DNA of 64,000 nt, from NCBI GenBank assembly GCA_017451645.1, contig JAFTNZ010000030.1:242998-306997 (forward strand), written 5' to 3'. This DNA comes from Bacteroidaceae bacterium (lineage in GTDB: Bacteria > Bacteroidota > Bacteroidia > Bacteroidales > Bacteroidaceae). The notes under the pieces are model-generated. The model was not told where the DNA came from, made no database searches, and saw only the letters and a list, made by a program, of their open reading frames with translations. Shown here in pieces: positions 25,133-33,923 of the stretch; the stretch's first letter is position 1, and each line of letters begins with the position of its first letter. A program made the position numbers and the translations under genes.

Positions 25133-26272
25133 TTACAGATATTCCCAAAAATCTTTCGGCAGTTTCACATTGTCGAGTTTGGCACAGTCTGCAAACATAG
25201 GAGCGATGTTGTAAACACTCCATCCGGCAGTTCCGCATCCGATGCGTGTGACAAAGAAAGTAAGTTCGGGATGGTCTGTCGCAAATTGATGGAAACGGCA
25301 GACGGCGGCATATAATTCTTTCAAGCTGACTCCATCGGTAGGAATGGCATACGATTGTCCTTGCAATCCCTCTGCTTGCCCGTTGATGGCACCAAAGGAC
25401 TGGAATGCACATGCCGATGCTCCCCCACTATAAATACCGTAAATGTTGCTTCCGAAAACAAATATTTCATTCTCTTTCAGCGAGGTGACCATTTCAGGAG
25501 TAATGCGGTCAGGATTGACCTCTTTTTTCGTATAGTAGTTTCCACTATTCTCTCTCTTGCTGAATGAAGCTCTGGACATTTCATCTTCCATTAGGATATT
25601 AAGACTATATTTGGCATTTGAACGTAATCTTGCTTCGCGTTCACGTTTCCACATAGCACCTGTTTGTGCGTCGGTTTGCTTAAATTGCATAAAGTTGTCT
25701 ATGTGTAGCTTTTTCCCATAATCAGCCGCATCAATATTCGCTCCGATAAAAGAGAATATCACATTCTTCTCTTTCAACTCATCAATCAAAGTTTTCACCG
25801 AATTAAGGTTGTATTCACGCGATGCATTCTCATACCCATCTGTAATGATGGTGACATATCCCAATGTATCCTTTTCTCTTTCAATTGTCCGTTTCAGTTC
25901 GGTAAGCGTGAAACCCAAAGCATCAAAAAGCGGAGTGCCGGCATACGGACGATAGTCTTCTTCTGTTATCTCCCGAACCTTATCAACCTTTTCATCTTTG
26001 ATTATATATCGACTTTTCGTCGTATTAAACAGATAGATTGACACATAGTGCAGTTGTGTTTCAATCGTCTGTTCCTGCATCATCCGAATTGTCTGTATCG
26101 TTTCATTACATCCCGAGATGGTAGCTCTTCTAATACATCCCATCGAACCACTTTCATCCAATACGATGAGGTGATAGACAGAGGTCATTCTTTTAGAATC
26201 CTTACTCTTATTTGCTTCCGTTTGCGGCTTCATTTGGCGCACTTTTTTACTGAATAGATTTTTCCAAGACAT
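25133..26272 (-). CDS. von Willebrand A domain fused to a macro-like (A1S_2505-type) domain
   Basis: 379 aa. Residues ~28-215 form a VWA domain with the metal-ion site DESGSMG (DxSxS), a Thr in YAGTPLFDAL and Asp in IITDGYEN. A basic linker follows (KREREARLRSNAKYSLN). Residues ~255-379 carry EIFVFGSNIYGIYSGGASACAFQSFGA, GLQGQSYAIPTDG and FFVTRIGCGTAGW, the pattern of phage and plasmid proteins of the A1S_2505 type, which resemble macro domains that bind ADP-ribose-like ligands. The fusion suggests a metal-dependent protein-binding module joined to a nucleotide sensor or eraser; that reading is inference. Own promoter with the shared palindrome upstream. Confidence 0.7.
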   Translation of the reverse strand: MSWKNLFSKKVRQMKPQTEANKSKDSKRMTSVYHLIVLDESGSMGCIRRATISGCNETIQTIRMMQEQTIETQLHYVSIYLFNTTKSRYIIKDEKVDKVREITEEDYRPYAGTPLFDALGFTLTELKRTIEREKDTLGYVTIITDGYENASREYNLNSVKTLIDELKEKNVIFSFIGANIDAADYGKKLHIDNFMQFKQTDAQTGAMWKREREARLRSNAKYSLNILMEDEMSRASFSKRENSGNYYTKKEVNPDRITPEMVTSLKENEIFVFGSNIYGIYSGGASACAFQSFGAINGQAEGLQGQSYAIPTDGVSLKELYAAVCRFHQFATDHPELTFFVTRIGCGTAGWSVYNIAPMFADCAKLDNVKLPKDFWEYL

Positions 26273-26303
26273 ATTGCTGTTGATTTAAATTGTTAGTTGA
26301 CGG

Positions 26304-26311
26304 CAAAGGTA
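26304..26311 (-). promoter_or_regulatory. -7 box of the VWA-macro gene
   Basis: TACCTTTG on the minus strand, 31 bp before ATG 26272, in the widest (87 bp) gap of the island operon. Confidence 0.45.
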
Positions 26312-26334
26312 CAAGGAATAACTATTCGGTACGG

Positions 26335-26357
26335 ACTTTTGCAAGGCTTGCAAATAG
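26335..26357 (-). promoter_or_regulatory. Shared 23-bp near-palindrome, copy 1
   Basis: Core TTGCAAGGCTTGCAA (26339-26353) is a perfect palindrome around one base. The whole 23 bp matches 33924-33946 except for the central base and one flank base, in the same orientation. It lies 27 bp upstream of the -7 box of the VWA-macro gene, where an activator or repressor could bind. Confidence 0.6.
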
Positions 26358-26359
26358 TT

Positions 26360-27109
26360 CTATTCTTTCTCTTCTTTCCTTAAATCTGTAAGAAAACAAA
26401 TTCCTGGCATACACAAATCGGCACGATAGGCTTTTCCATCTTTTACGGAAATAACCAAAATAGCTTTTCGTTCCTCTTTACCGTCCTTTTGTGTTATGAT
26501 TATACCGTTGTATCCCTCTTTGGCAATCTTGGCTTCGACTGGTGCATTCCCATTTCGTATGGCTCTAAATTTTCCTGTTAGATAGTCCATATATTCTTTT
26601 TTGTTTTCAATATCTGTAAATGACCACATTGAGGTGTGGCAAAAGTCATGAGTCAAATAAGGTTCAACGATAGAAGCATCCAATGTTTGCCAAGCTCTTT
26701 CAAAAGCCTTGATAACACTAAGTTTTTCTGTTATTATATTTTCTTTCAATGCCTTTACATACTTTTCTCCATACACATCTTCAAGTGTAAAGTTAGTGTT
26801 GTGCCTTTTGTTATATTCTGCCAGTGATATGACATTTCTTCTGTCAGACACAAATGTCTTCAGTATATCTCGTGTCTTTTTAGGTAATGGAGCGGGACGA
26901 TTTCTATAGTACAAGAAATCCCACAAAGGTTTCAAGAAAGCGAATAAGAAAATGGGCGATAGAATGATAATTATAGGTATCGCTACAAATATAGACAACC
27001 AAAAATATTCTCCATCAGAATCTACTTCTTTAAAATAATTCTTAATCGCAAATATTGCGCATGGTAGCAACAATATGCAGCAAATGACAATCAAAACAGT
27101 GGTGTTCAT
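26360..27109 (-). CDS. Two-span membrane protein with NTF2-like tail
   Basis: 249 aa. Hydrophobic segments at about residues 3-24 and 38-62 anchor it, then a cytoplasmic part of ~180 residues: a helical stretch (TRDILKTFVSDRRNVISLAEYNK) and the KAFERAWQTLDASIVEPYLTHDF...KKEYMDYLTGKFRAI domain shared with the 159-aa protein downstream. The strand pattern after it (VEAKIAKEGYNGIIITQKDGKEERKAILVISVKDGK) supports an NTF2-like sheet. No catalytic motif seen. The start is 10 bp after the TPR gene ends, so translation is probably coupled. Confidence 0.6.
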   Translation of the reverse strand: MNTTVLIVICCILLLPCAIFAIKNYFKEVDSDGEYFWLSIFVAIPIIIILSPIFLFAFLKPLWDFLYYRNRPAPLPKKTRDILKTFVSDRRNVISLAEYNKRHNTNFTLEDVYGEKYVKALKENIITEKLSVIKAFERAWQTLDASIVEPYLTHDFCHTSMWSFTDIENKKEYMDYLTGKFRAIRNGNAPVEAKIAKEGYNGIIITQKDGKEERKAILVISVKDGKAYRADLCMPGICFLTDLRKEEKE

Positions 27110-27119
27110 ATAGCGTTAA

Positions 27120-28967
27120 TTATTTTTTTTCTTTGTTCAATTTGTTATAAAGTTTTAAATCTTCGTCAGCTTCTTGCATCATACCCATCTTTCGATAAAT
27201 CTCTGCTCGGGTAATGTACGTTTGTGGTACTAAATCCGCCTCATTGCGAGTTTGGAAATAGTGGTTAATCATTTCCAATGCCTTTTCATATTGTCCCGAT
27301 AAACAATAGGCTTCAGCTTGATTGTTAAGCGCAATCCCCCATCTTTTTTCATCATGGTCAATTAGTTTCTGATTGTCAGCAATGGCCTCTTCATATCTTC
27401 CAACTTCGGCATAGAGTGCAGCCCGATGCAGATAGGCAATGTATGATGTGGGGAATCTGTTGAGATGGTCAGTCAATAGTTGTATCATCTTTGATTTAGA
27501 AACACTTTCTTCCCTTATCAAGTCTTGCAAATGTGTCAAACTACTCCTTTCATCCTTCAACCGTTGCAATGCTTGGGTTATTTTATCTGTGGGTTGAATG
27601 ATTGCAATATTCCTGATTTCCTCTGGATAAATGACAAGTTCTCTCGGCAATACCACTTTTTTCAAATGTTTTGTATCAACAAAAGTCAAACCATCACGTT
27701 CATATTCTTCCCGTTTCCCTTTGGCTACAATATAATAGTTTTTAGCAATAAAGTCATCAGCCACTTTCAAGAAAGCCTCTTTAATGCGCGAACATTTTTC
27801 ATTGATGGCATTGTCCGTCACATCCACTAATCGGCGAACACTTTCGCGTTGTTTTTCTACATTCTCTCTATTGGATAACACTTTATATATAGCCAGTATT
27901 TCATCATAGTAAGCAGAAAGCACCTTAAACTCCACCCCTTCAGGATGGCGTAGATAGAAGATGTAGAGTGCTTTCTGAATGGGAGTCATTTTCACCTCCT
28001 TGTCATAATCCGTCAGGATGATTCGATAATCATCGGTTATTTCCATTCGGCTTAATGCGGGTACTGTTTGCACACTCTTCAGTTCATTCACTAAATCGTC
28101 ACCCAAGGTATGGAGCAGCAGTTCATAATATCCTGCTTCTTTCAAAGTCTCAATTTCTTTCTTTATATTCTCTGCAATCTCTTTCATTTTTATCGGGAAC
28201 TCACTTTCTATTGCTTCTTGTACAGGGCTGTACCCTAATTCTCCTATCTCTTTATCCCATTGCGGATTCCATAATGGTGTGAGAAGATGATAAAACACAC
28301 TTGGACGTAGCCGTTGTTCTGCTATCTCATGAAGATACTTCGGGAGAAACTGTGCAATCTCTTCTTTATTCAACCCTTTCATGGAACAAAGAGTAAACTT
28401 TGTCTTATCAAATCCATCTTTTTCTGCATTGTATTGCTGTGCAAAATGGAAAATTCCACAATAATCATCTCCCACATCAAAGCTTAACACCTTCATCAGA
28501 TGCTTGCTATATTGTTCTGTTGTCAATGAGGAAAGGAGTTCTTTTATTCTTTGAATTTTACTTTCCCCTAAGTTTACTAAGTCCAATCGCGAGGTATCAG
28601 GTTCCCAACGTGGTACATAAATAAATCGATAGCCATATTTTTCAAACTCATTGTTGATTTCTTCCCAATGATTTTGGATATAGCCGTTCACCTGTTCATT
28701 GTAGTTGCTCTCCACATAGATAAACACCGTTTCGTTCATATCAAACGGAAGTTCGCCATCATAGAAAAGACTCGTTATCTGATAGCCTATCCATTCTTCC
28801 GTTTTGTTGACGAATCGGTCATGTTTCCGTTGCATCTGCCGATTGATATATTCCTGCATTTCTTTGTCTTCTTTCTTTTTTTCTCGTTTCTTTTTGAAAT
28901 GCATATATATGGCAAACAGATAGCAGGGAAGCACTAAGGCTATGAGGATGATTATAAAAGTGGTCAT
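27120..28967 (-). CDS. Membrane-anchored TPR protein with a winged-helix-like middle domain
   Basis: 615 aa. A single N-terminal membrane segment (about residues 2-20) is followed by a Lys-rich stop-transfer stretch. Residues ~330-430 (TPIQKALYIFYLRHPEGVEF...NAINEKCSRIKEAFLKVADD) match a short conserved domain that I have met as part of unnamed Bacteroidetes proteins; its helix-rich build and SINEKCSRI-type motif suggest a winged-helix or scaffold role. Residues ~500-615 hold at least three TPR-like helical repeats (YIAYLHRAALYAEVGRYEEAI; GIALNNQAEAYCLSGQYEKAL; TYITRAEIYRKMGMMQEAD). Probably a membrane-tethered adaptor for the other island proteins. Exact role unknown. Confidence 0.65.
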   Translation of the reverse strand: MTTFIIILIALVLPCYLFAIYMHFKKKREKKKEDKEMQEYINRQMQRKHDRFVNKTEEWIGYQITSLFYDGELPFDMNETVFIYVESNYNEQVNGYIQNHWEEINNEFEKYGYRFIYVPRWEPDTSRLDLVNLGESKIQRIKELLSSLTTEQYSKHLMKVLSFDVGDDYCGIFHFAQQYNAEKDGFDKTKFTLCSMKGLNKEEIAQFLPKYLHEIAEQRLRPSVFYHLLTPLWNPQWDKEIGELGYSPVQEAIESEFPIKMKEIAENIKKEIETLKEAGYYELLLHTLGDDLVNELKSVQTVPALSRMEITDDYRIILTDYDKEVKMTPIQKALYIFYLRHPEGVEFKVLSAYYDEILAIYKVLSNRENVEKQRESVRRLVDVTDNAINEKCSRIKEAFLKVADDFIAKNYYIVAKGKREEYERDGLTFVDTKHLKKVVLPRELVIYPEEIRNIAIIQPTDKITQALQRLKDERSSLTHLQDLIREESVSKSKMIQLLTDHLNRFPTSYIAYLHRAALYAEVGRYEEAIADNQKLIDHDEKRWGIALNNQAEAYCLSGQYEKALEMINHYFQTRNEADLVPQTYITRAEIYRKMGMMQEADEDLKLYNKLNKEKK

Positions 28968-28982
28968 GCTATTGAGTATTTA

Positions 28983-30209
28983 TCATATATCCAGTTTGTA
29001 CTCTCTAATTAACTCGTCCACCATTTCATCATCAAGCAAAGGCTCTATGGCATCATACATTGGAGCCGAACATCGGATTTCACATTTGCCGACTTCAATC
29101 ATTCTCAAATACAATCTGAATAATGGTTGATTCCAGATTACTCTCGGATTCCTTGCTATTACATTCCAATCCAATTCATCTATGTGTTCAGTAATGAATG
29201 TATAATCTAATGGAAGATAAGCATACAAACTTCTTTTCAGATTCTCATCTTGATATTTTTTCTTCGCCAATTCTATTCTTGCTGCATCAATAGGATGTAA
29301 TGTGTGATTAGAGATTTTTTGTAAGTGGTCGAATGTTTCATTGATATTATCAATACCCATTTGTGCGATAAAACCTTTATTTTCCAATAATAGTTTCAGT
29401 CCAATATCTTGAACATTTAAACCTTTGGCTATATCTTCAACCAAATCCCAATCCCATGACGTGAATTCGTTAGACATCAAAGAGGTTCTTAGTTGTGCAC
29501 TATAACGTTGTTCCCGATTTAATATATTATTTGCATCAGTTCCAATGCTTATTGTTCCTGCATAAGCTTCAGCTTGCATATAAAACGGGTAATCTAATTT
29601 TATGAGATTTTCAAAGTCCGAAGATATCGGATTGATGATTTCCTGATTATTGTGAAAGTCTATAATGTAATTTTGTCTGTATATTTTAGGATTTCGCTCT
29701 AATGATACATATTGAATTGTATAACGACCAGCAGATTTAAAATGTGAGCCATATTTATTGGCTTTTCCATACAAGTAGATAGAACTTTTAATGCCAAACT
29801 CATAGATAGAAGTAAAATCGGAGAAAACTTCGATATACTGTGGAGTTCCCTGTCCTATGGGGAACTTTCTTCCATATTTGACAAATAACTTATAGTTATA
29901 AAAGCGGCTTTTGTGATTAACTTCCTTGAAGAAAATGTATTCTTGTTCCTCATTCAACGGATAAAACCTTTTTATAATCATTTTAAGTAGCATTTTTGCA
30001 TACTTATCACTTAATGGAAACGTGTTTAATATTAGATTTTTAATATTGGTACGTATAAACCTTTCACGTTGTTCCAAAAGGTCTTTTACTCTATTGATAT
30101 TATAACGCATTTGTGCCAATGTTGTTACATTACACAAATCTTCGTAAGATAAAGAAGTCGTGTCACTTACTACAATTTCGTTATTTGTTTTGATTATGAG
30201 ATCTTTCAT
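28983..30209 (-). CDS. Unknown protein, larger member of the island paralogue pair
   Basis: 408 aa. Unknown family. Its second half is clearly related to the 262-aa protein two genes beyond the helicase: WDWDLVEDIAK vs WTWDLVKLIHK, GFIAQMGIDNINET vs GFVAQMGIDNIEDT, LYAYLPLDYTFI vs LYSYLSIPKEFI, IDELDWNVIARNP vs QDELDWNILQQNP, and APMYDAIEPLL vs LTMYKAISSLI. The first half, absent from the smaller protein, is basic and strand-rich (YNYKLFVKYGRKFPIGQGTPQYIEVFSD) and may bind nucleic acid or a partner. No signal peptide or membrane span. Ends 15 bp before the TPR gene. Very AT-rich coding sequence. Confidence 0.6.
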   Translation of the reverse strand: MKDLIIKTNNEIVVSDTTSLSYEDLCNVTTLAQMRYNINRVKDLLEQRERFIRTNIKNLILNTFPLSDKYAKMLLKMIIKRFYPLNEEQEYIFFKEVNHKSRFYNYKLFVKYGRKFPIGQGTPQYIEVFSDFTSIYEFGIKSSIYLYGKANKYGSHFKSAGRYTIQYVSLERNPKIYRQNYIIDFHNNQEIINPISSDFENLIKLDYPFYMQAEAYAGTISIGTDANNILNREQRYSAQLRTSLMSNEFTSWDWDLVEDIAKGLNVQDIGLKLLLENKGFIAQMGIDNINETFDHLQKISNHTLHPIDAARIELAKKKYQDENLKRSLYAYLPLDYTFITEHIDELDWNVIARNPRVIWNQPLFRLYLRMIEVGKCEIRCSAPMYDAIEPLLDDEMVDELIREYKLDI

Positions 30210-30235
30210 TTTAAGAGTATTACTTAACTATTATA

Positions 30236-32434
30236 TTATTTATTCTTCAAATCGTTGATTAATGGTCGAATTTTATCATCATATTCAGTATTACCGAAAT
30301 TGATTATAATCAGATTTCGTCTACATCTAGTTATACCTGTATATAATAATTCATCAAAAGACAAATTGAATGAGGTGTTTCCCTCGTATTTAGGTTCAAT
30401 AATTAGGAACACAACTTCACTTTCCCAACCTTTAAAAGAATTTATTGTAGAAATCTTTATAGTTCCCGAATTCATCCAAAAATGAATCTTTTTATTATCT
30501 CTAATATTCTTATAATCTCCGTTATATACCTTCTTTTTGAATTCTTGTAAATCCTCTTTGTAAAAATCTATAAAAGATAAAAAGGTATCGATAGAGATAC
30601 CAGATGCATCGCATTCTTCTTTTAATCTATTAACAAAAGTTGGATATAAATTATACAAATCAAAAATTGTAAATAACTTTGCAATGTGTTGACGCACTTT
30701 TGCGATTTTATGTTTCTGTAAATAATTTTTTGTGGCAAATATTTTTTCTGCCAATTGGTTAGAAAGACTTTTAAACCATTGACAACCATTTCCTTTATTA
30801 TTTTCTAAATAATTTAGATGTGTCATATACATTGCTTCGATTGTTTCAAACATTGCATTTGTACGTTCACGAGAAGCATAACGATAATAACAATCGAACA
30901 GACGAAGTAAGTTTGTTGTATACCCTAATACAGTAATATCATTGGGAGCTATATTATTTGACTTATTGACAATATTTCCCCATATAATATTATATAATGC
31001 AACAATGGAATCAACATCGGATAAATACATATAATTAATATATCCTTCTTTTTCTACGGTTAATCCTAACGAGGCTAATCCTATAGCTTTTTCCTTTACT
31101 AATTCGTCAAGCTCATATTTGTTTTTAAAGAAATTTTGTTGAAAAGATTGCACAAGTTCTGTTATTTTAAAATCTGAACGATAACAATATTTCAATTCAT
31201 TGACACCTAATACATTTGTATGCACATCTTTCCCTTGTGTCGGTATCCCATATATATTTTGCTTAACATCACCAAATAATACATAATCACCTTGTGGATC
31301 ACGGAAATACCCCTTTATAATATCCATCCATGAACGATGATAATCTTGTATTTCATCGATAAATACAGCATCGTATTTTGTAATCCGATTTTTATGTTGT
31401 TCAAACAATCTAACATTTCCATAATAGTTTTTCTCTAAATATTCTCCAATCTTTTCTTTTGGATAATCATTTGGAATATGAAAATCTATATTTATGTTAT
31501 TTAATTCTGCATTTATGAATGAATGATAATTTATGATGATGAAGCTTTCAACAGGAAACACTTCATTGACATTCATGAGTTTATCATGAATAAAATTCTT
31601 TAATGTAAGATTGAATGTTAAAATTAAGATACGTGGAGATTCTGTTCGTTCCAAGGCTCTTTTATATGCTTGAACAGCACGAGCGGCTAAAACTGTAGTT
31701 TTACCAGATCCAAAAACACCTTTAATTCGTTGTTCTAATTTTCTTGAATATATGATTTCTTTTTGCTTTTCTGAATAATTCAAAGGTTCTCCTTGTGATT
31801 TCAAATGGATTGCCGGTGATAAAAGTCGTTTAAAATTGGCATAAAGGTCGTCCGTGAATAGGAATGAATGCCTTTCTTTACTTAAATAGCGTTTGTATAA
31901 TATTTTATTGAATACTCTCTCATCAAGTCCATCATTACCCAACAAGTCAATTTCTTTTAAGGATTTTATATATTTTTTATTATCTCTATATGGATTAATA
32001 AGGAGATTTTCTACTTCGAGTTGAGTCGCACAGTGAAAATAAACTGCGCATACAACTATATCAAAATGCCTGACATCTTTAATATGTTTTTCTAAAAGTT
32101 TATCAATATGCAGATCGAATAAATTCTGTTTGTATTTTTTTACTTGCTTTATTGGAGATTTAACTACAGCATTATTGGACTTATATATCCATTTTTTCTT
32201 TTCGTTCAATGAAAAGTTTTTAAGATTCCAATCCTTTACTTCGATTACCATGACTCCATTCCCTTCACGCATAATGATTACGTCTGGACGGTCTCCGTTT
32301 AAATACGGATTGAAATACACTTCATAAGAATCATCTAATACCCGACTTAGAAATTCTAATAAAGTTTTTTCACCAGCTGTTGGTGGAACTTTAAATCTAG
32401 CTATTTGCTCTAATGAAGGTTTAAATATTGCCAT
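30236..32434 (-). CDS. NERD-nuclease / superfamily 1 (UvrD-like) helicase fusion
   Basis: 732 aa. Residues ~15-110 form a NERD domain (AGEKTLLEFLSRVLDDSY...RPDVIIMREGNGVMVIEVKDWN), a nuclease-related PD-(D/E)xK fold; D and the E-V-K triad are in place. The helicase core follows: Walker A GVFGSGKTT (~residue 240), an ILILTFN motif Ia, Walker B VFIDEIQD (~355), FGDVKQNIYG (motif III), YRSDFKI (motif IV) and, near the end, INSFKGWE (motif V) and YTGITRCRR (motif VI). Such NERD-helicase proteins move on or cut DNA and recur in mobile and defence loci. Central enzyme of the island; coding sequence is about as AT-rich as anything in the window. Confidence 0.88.
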   Translation of the reverse strand: MAIFKPSLEQIARFKVPPTAGEKTLLEFLSRVLDDSYEVYFNPYLNGDRPDVIIMREGNGVMVIEVKDWNLKNFSLNEKKKWIYKSNNAVVKSPIKQVKKYKQNLFDLHIDKLLEKHIKDVRHFDIVVCAVYFHCATQLEVENLLINPYRDNKKYIKSLKEIDLLGNDGLDERVFNKILYKRYLSKERHSFLFTDDLYANFKRLLSPAIHLKSQGEPLNYSEKQKEIIYSRKLEQRIKGVFGSGKTTVLAARAVQAYKRALERTESPRILILTFNLTLKNFIHDKLMNVNEVFPVESFIIINYHSFINAELNNINIDFHIPNDYPKEKIGEYLEKNYYGNVRLFEQHKNRITKYDAVFIDEIQDYHRSWMDIIKGYFRDPQGDYVLFGDVKQNIYGIPTQGKDVHTNVLGVNELKYCYRSDFKITELVQSFQQNFFKNKYELDELVKEKAIGLASLGLTVEKEGYINYMYLSDVDSIVALYNIIWGNIVNKSNNIAPNDITVLGYTTNLLRLFDCYYRYASRERTNAMFETIEAMYMTHLNYLENNKGNGCQWFKSLSNQLAEKIFATKNYLQKHKIAKVRQHIAKLFTIFDLYNLYPTFVNRLKEECDASGISIDTFLSFIDFYKEDLQEFKKKVYNGDYKNIRDNKKIHFWMNSGTIKISTINSFKGWESEVVFLIIEPKYEGNTSFNLSFDELLYTGITRCRRNLIIINFGNTEYDDKIRPLINDLKNK

Positions 32435-32464
32435 AAGTGAAAATCTTTATAATTCAAAGAAATG

Positions 32465-32698
32465 CTAGTCTATATTCCATAAAAGACTTGCATCGCCTTC
32501 AAATGCATCTTGAATCATATCTTCGTATGAATAATCTCTATAATTGTAGAAATTATCATATTCACCTTGATTCACATCATAATCACTATCATCATCGTAA
32601 TCGTCATATTCTTCTTGCTGTTCATTTTCTTTCTGTATTGCACGTCTATGCTGAGGTATATCTATTACAGCGACTGCGTATAAATTGGTTAACTTCAT
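32465..32698 (-). CDS. 77-aa very acidic protein
   Basis: After a short start (MKLTNLYAVAVIDIPQHRR) the protein is dominated by Asp, Glu and Tyr (EEYDDYDDDSDYDVNQGEYD, YRDYSYEDMIQDAF). It lies 30 bp upstream of the helicase gene and 23 bp after its upstream neighbour, so it is part of the operon. Such composition could mimic DNA or mask a basic partner; this is inference. The frame is intact, the strand and spacing fit the operon, but no homologue is recognised. Confidence 0.55.
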   Translation of the reverse strand: MKLTNLYAVAVIDIPQHRRAIQKENEQQEEYDDYDDDSDYDVNQGEYDNFYNYRDYSYEDMIQDAFEGDASLLWNID

Positions 32699-32721
32699 GA
32701 TTTTATTTTTTATTAAATTGG

Positions 32722-33510
32722 CTAGTTTGTATATAGCTTTTTAATGTCACTTACAACTCTCTCATTAATTAAAGAACTTATTGCTTTATACATAGTTAGT
32801 GAACCTGTAATTTGAAAATTATCACATTTGTGAAGGAATAAATAAATTAGCTCTAAGTCCCAATGAATCAGAGGGTTTTGTTGGAGTATATTCCAATCTA
32901 GTTCATCCTGATACATAATGATGAATTCTTTAGGAATTGACAGATATGAATACAATATGTTTTTATCTCTGTATAGTTCTCTATAATATTCTTTTGTCTC
33001 TTTGGTTAGTTCTTCTCCATAAATTTGTTCTACTTTTGATATAGTGTCTTCTATATTATCAATCCCCATCTGCGCTACGAATCCTCTATTAGCTAATATC
33101 ACTTGTAATCCTGTTTCATATTTGTTATTATAATTAGAGTTCTTATGTATAAGTTTTACTAAATCCCATGTCCAATGAATGAATACTTTTTTCTTTAATT
33201 CACTACGAAAAACGGCTCCCTCATTCGTTGAATAAGTCAAACGTGAATCTTTTAGCCAACCAGTTTCATCGTTATATTCGATATTAATATCCGTTTTTAG
33301 TTCAATTAGTTTATTAAACAATTCAAGTCCTTTCGGATATTCCAATATATATTTTCGTAAAAGACTTAGTGATAATGTATCCATTTGTATTTGTACACTA
33401 TCTTTTAATTCTTGCATATTGTTTATATGCATTTGGAATTGCTCTAACATCTGATTATTATATTCCAAATCCGACACACTCTTGATTTTGCTTTTTATTT
33501 GTAATTCCAT
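32722..33510 (-). CDS. Unknown protein, smaller member of the island paralogue pair
   Basis: 262 aa. Shares the C-terminal ~200 residues with the 408-aa protein (see that entry for aligned motifs), including the highly similar RGFVAQMGIDNIEDT block and the repeated pattern DELDWNILQQNPLIHWDLELI, a W-x-x-L/I-x-x-NP-x-x-x-W unit that recurs. Its own N-terminus (residues 1-60) is a coiled-coil-like helix (EQFQMHINNMQELKDSVQIQMDTL). Duplicated genes with the helicase between them suggest a two-subunit complex or a specificity switch. Function unknown. Confidence 0.6.
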   Translation of the reverse strand: MELQIKSKIKSVSDLEYNNQMLEQFQMHINNMQELKDSVQIQMDTLSLSLLRKYILEYPKGLELFNKLIELKTDINIEYNDETGWLKDSRLTYSTNEGAVFRSELKKKVFIHWTWDLVKLIHKNSNYNNKYETGLQVILANRGFVAQMGIDNIEDTISKVEQIYGEELTKETKEYYRELYRDKNILYSYLSIPKEFIIMYQDELDWNILQQNPLIHWDLELIYLFLHKCDNFQITGSLTMYKAISSLINERVVSDIKKLYTN

Positions 33511-33528
33511 TTTATTTGTATCTTATTT

Positions 33529-33846
33529 CTATTTAGTTACTATATTTTTCACTTCATCCTTTATTGCATCCTCCCCTATTTTCCGCAGCATCTTATCACA
33601 TTCAGATATTTGATGATGACAAATTTCCATGATTTGCTGTTTTTCTTCAGGAGAAGCAGGCAGCATACCATATGAAACGAGAGAAGCAATGTTTGCAAGC
33701 CTTGCTCTACGATCCATTATTTGTCCAGCGGTATATAAAGTGTGTGCTTTGGACAGTGTATCACTTGCGCGACGTACCCTTTCGTTCTGCGAAATGAGAA
33801 TTTTCATCAAATCGGCTATATAGTCATTTGTTGATTGTCTGTACAT
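33529..33846 (-). CDS. 105-aa helical protein, first gene of the island operon
   Basis: Almost all helix by eye: NDYIADLMKILISQNERVRRASDTLSKAHTLYTAGQIMDRRARLANI, then SPEEKQQIMEICHHQISECDKMLRKIGED. No signal peptide, zinc motif or clear helix-turn-helix, although a small four-helix or regulator fold is possible. As first gene after a two-box promoter and the shared palindrome it could be the regulator or a small structural subunit. The sequence TTGCAAGCCTTGC inside it (33692-33704) matches 13 bases of the palindrome core. Confidence 0.55.
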   Translation of the reverse strand: MYRQSTNDYIADLMKILISQNERVRRASDTLSKAHTLYTAGQIMDRRARLANIASLVSYGMLPASPEEKQQIMEICHHQISECDKMLRKIGEDAIKDEVKNIVTK

Positions 33847-33874
33847 GATGGTAGATTTAATTATTTCAATGCCA

Positions 33875-33904
33875 CAAAGGTATATAAAGTATTCTAAGGA
33901 ACAA
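33875..33904 (-). promoter_or_regulatory. Main promoter of the island operon
   Basis: Minus strand: TTG (33904-33902), 19-bp spacer, TACCTTTG (33882-33875); the start codon is 28 bp further on. Confidence 0.6.
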
Positions 33905-33923
33905 TGATAAATATAGATTATTT

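Noticed and set aside
32437-32700. 87-codon His/Tyr-rich plus-strand frame
   Set aside because: Complement of the acidic 77-aa gene; His-rich only because GAT/GAC read backwards.
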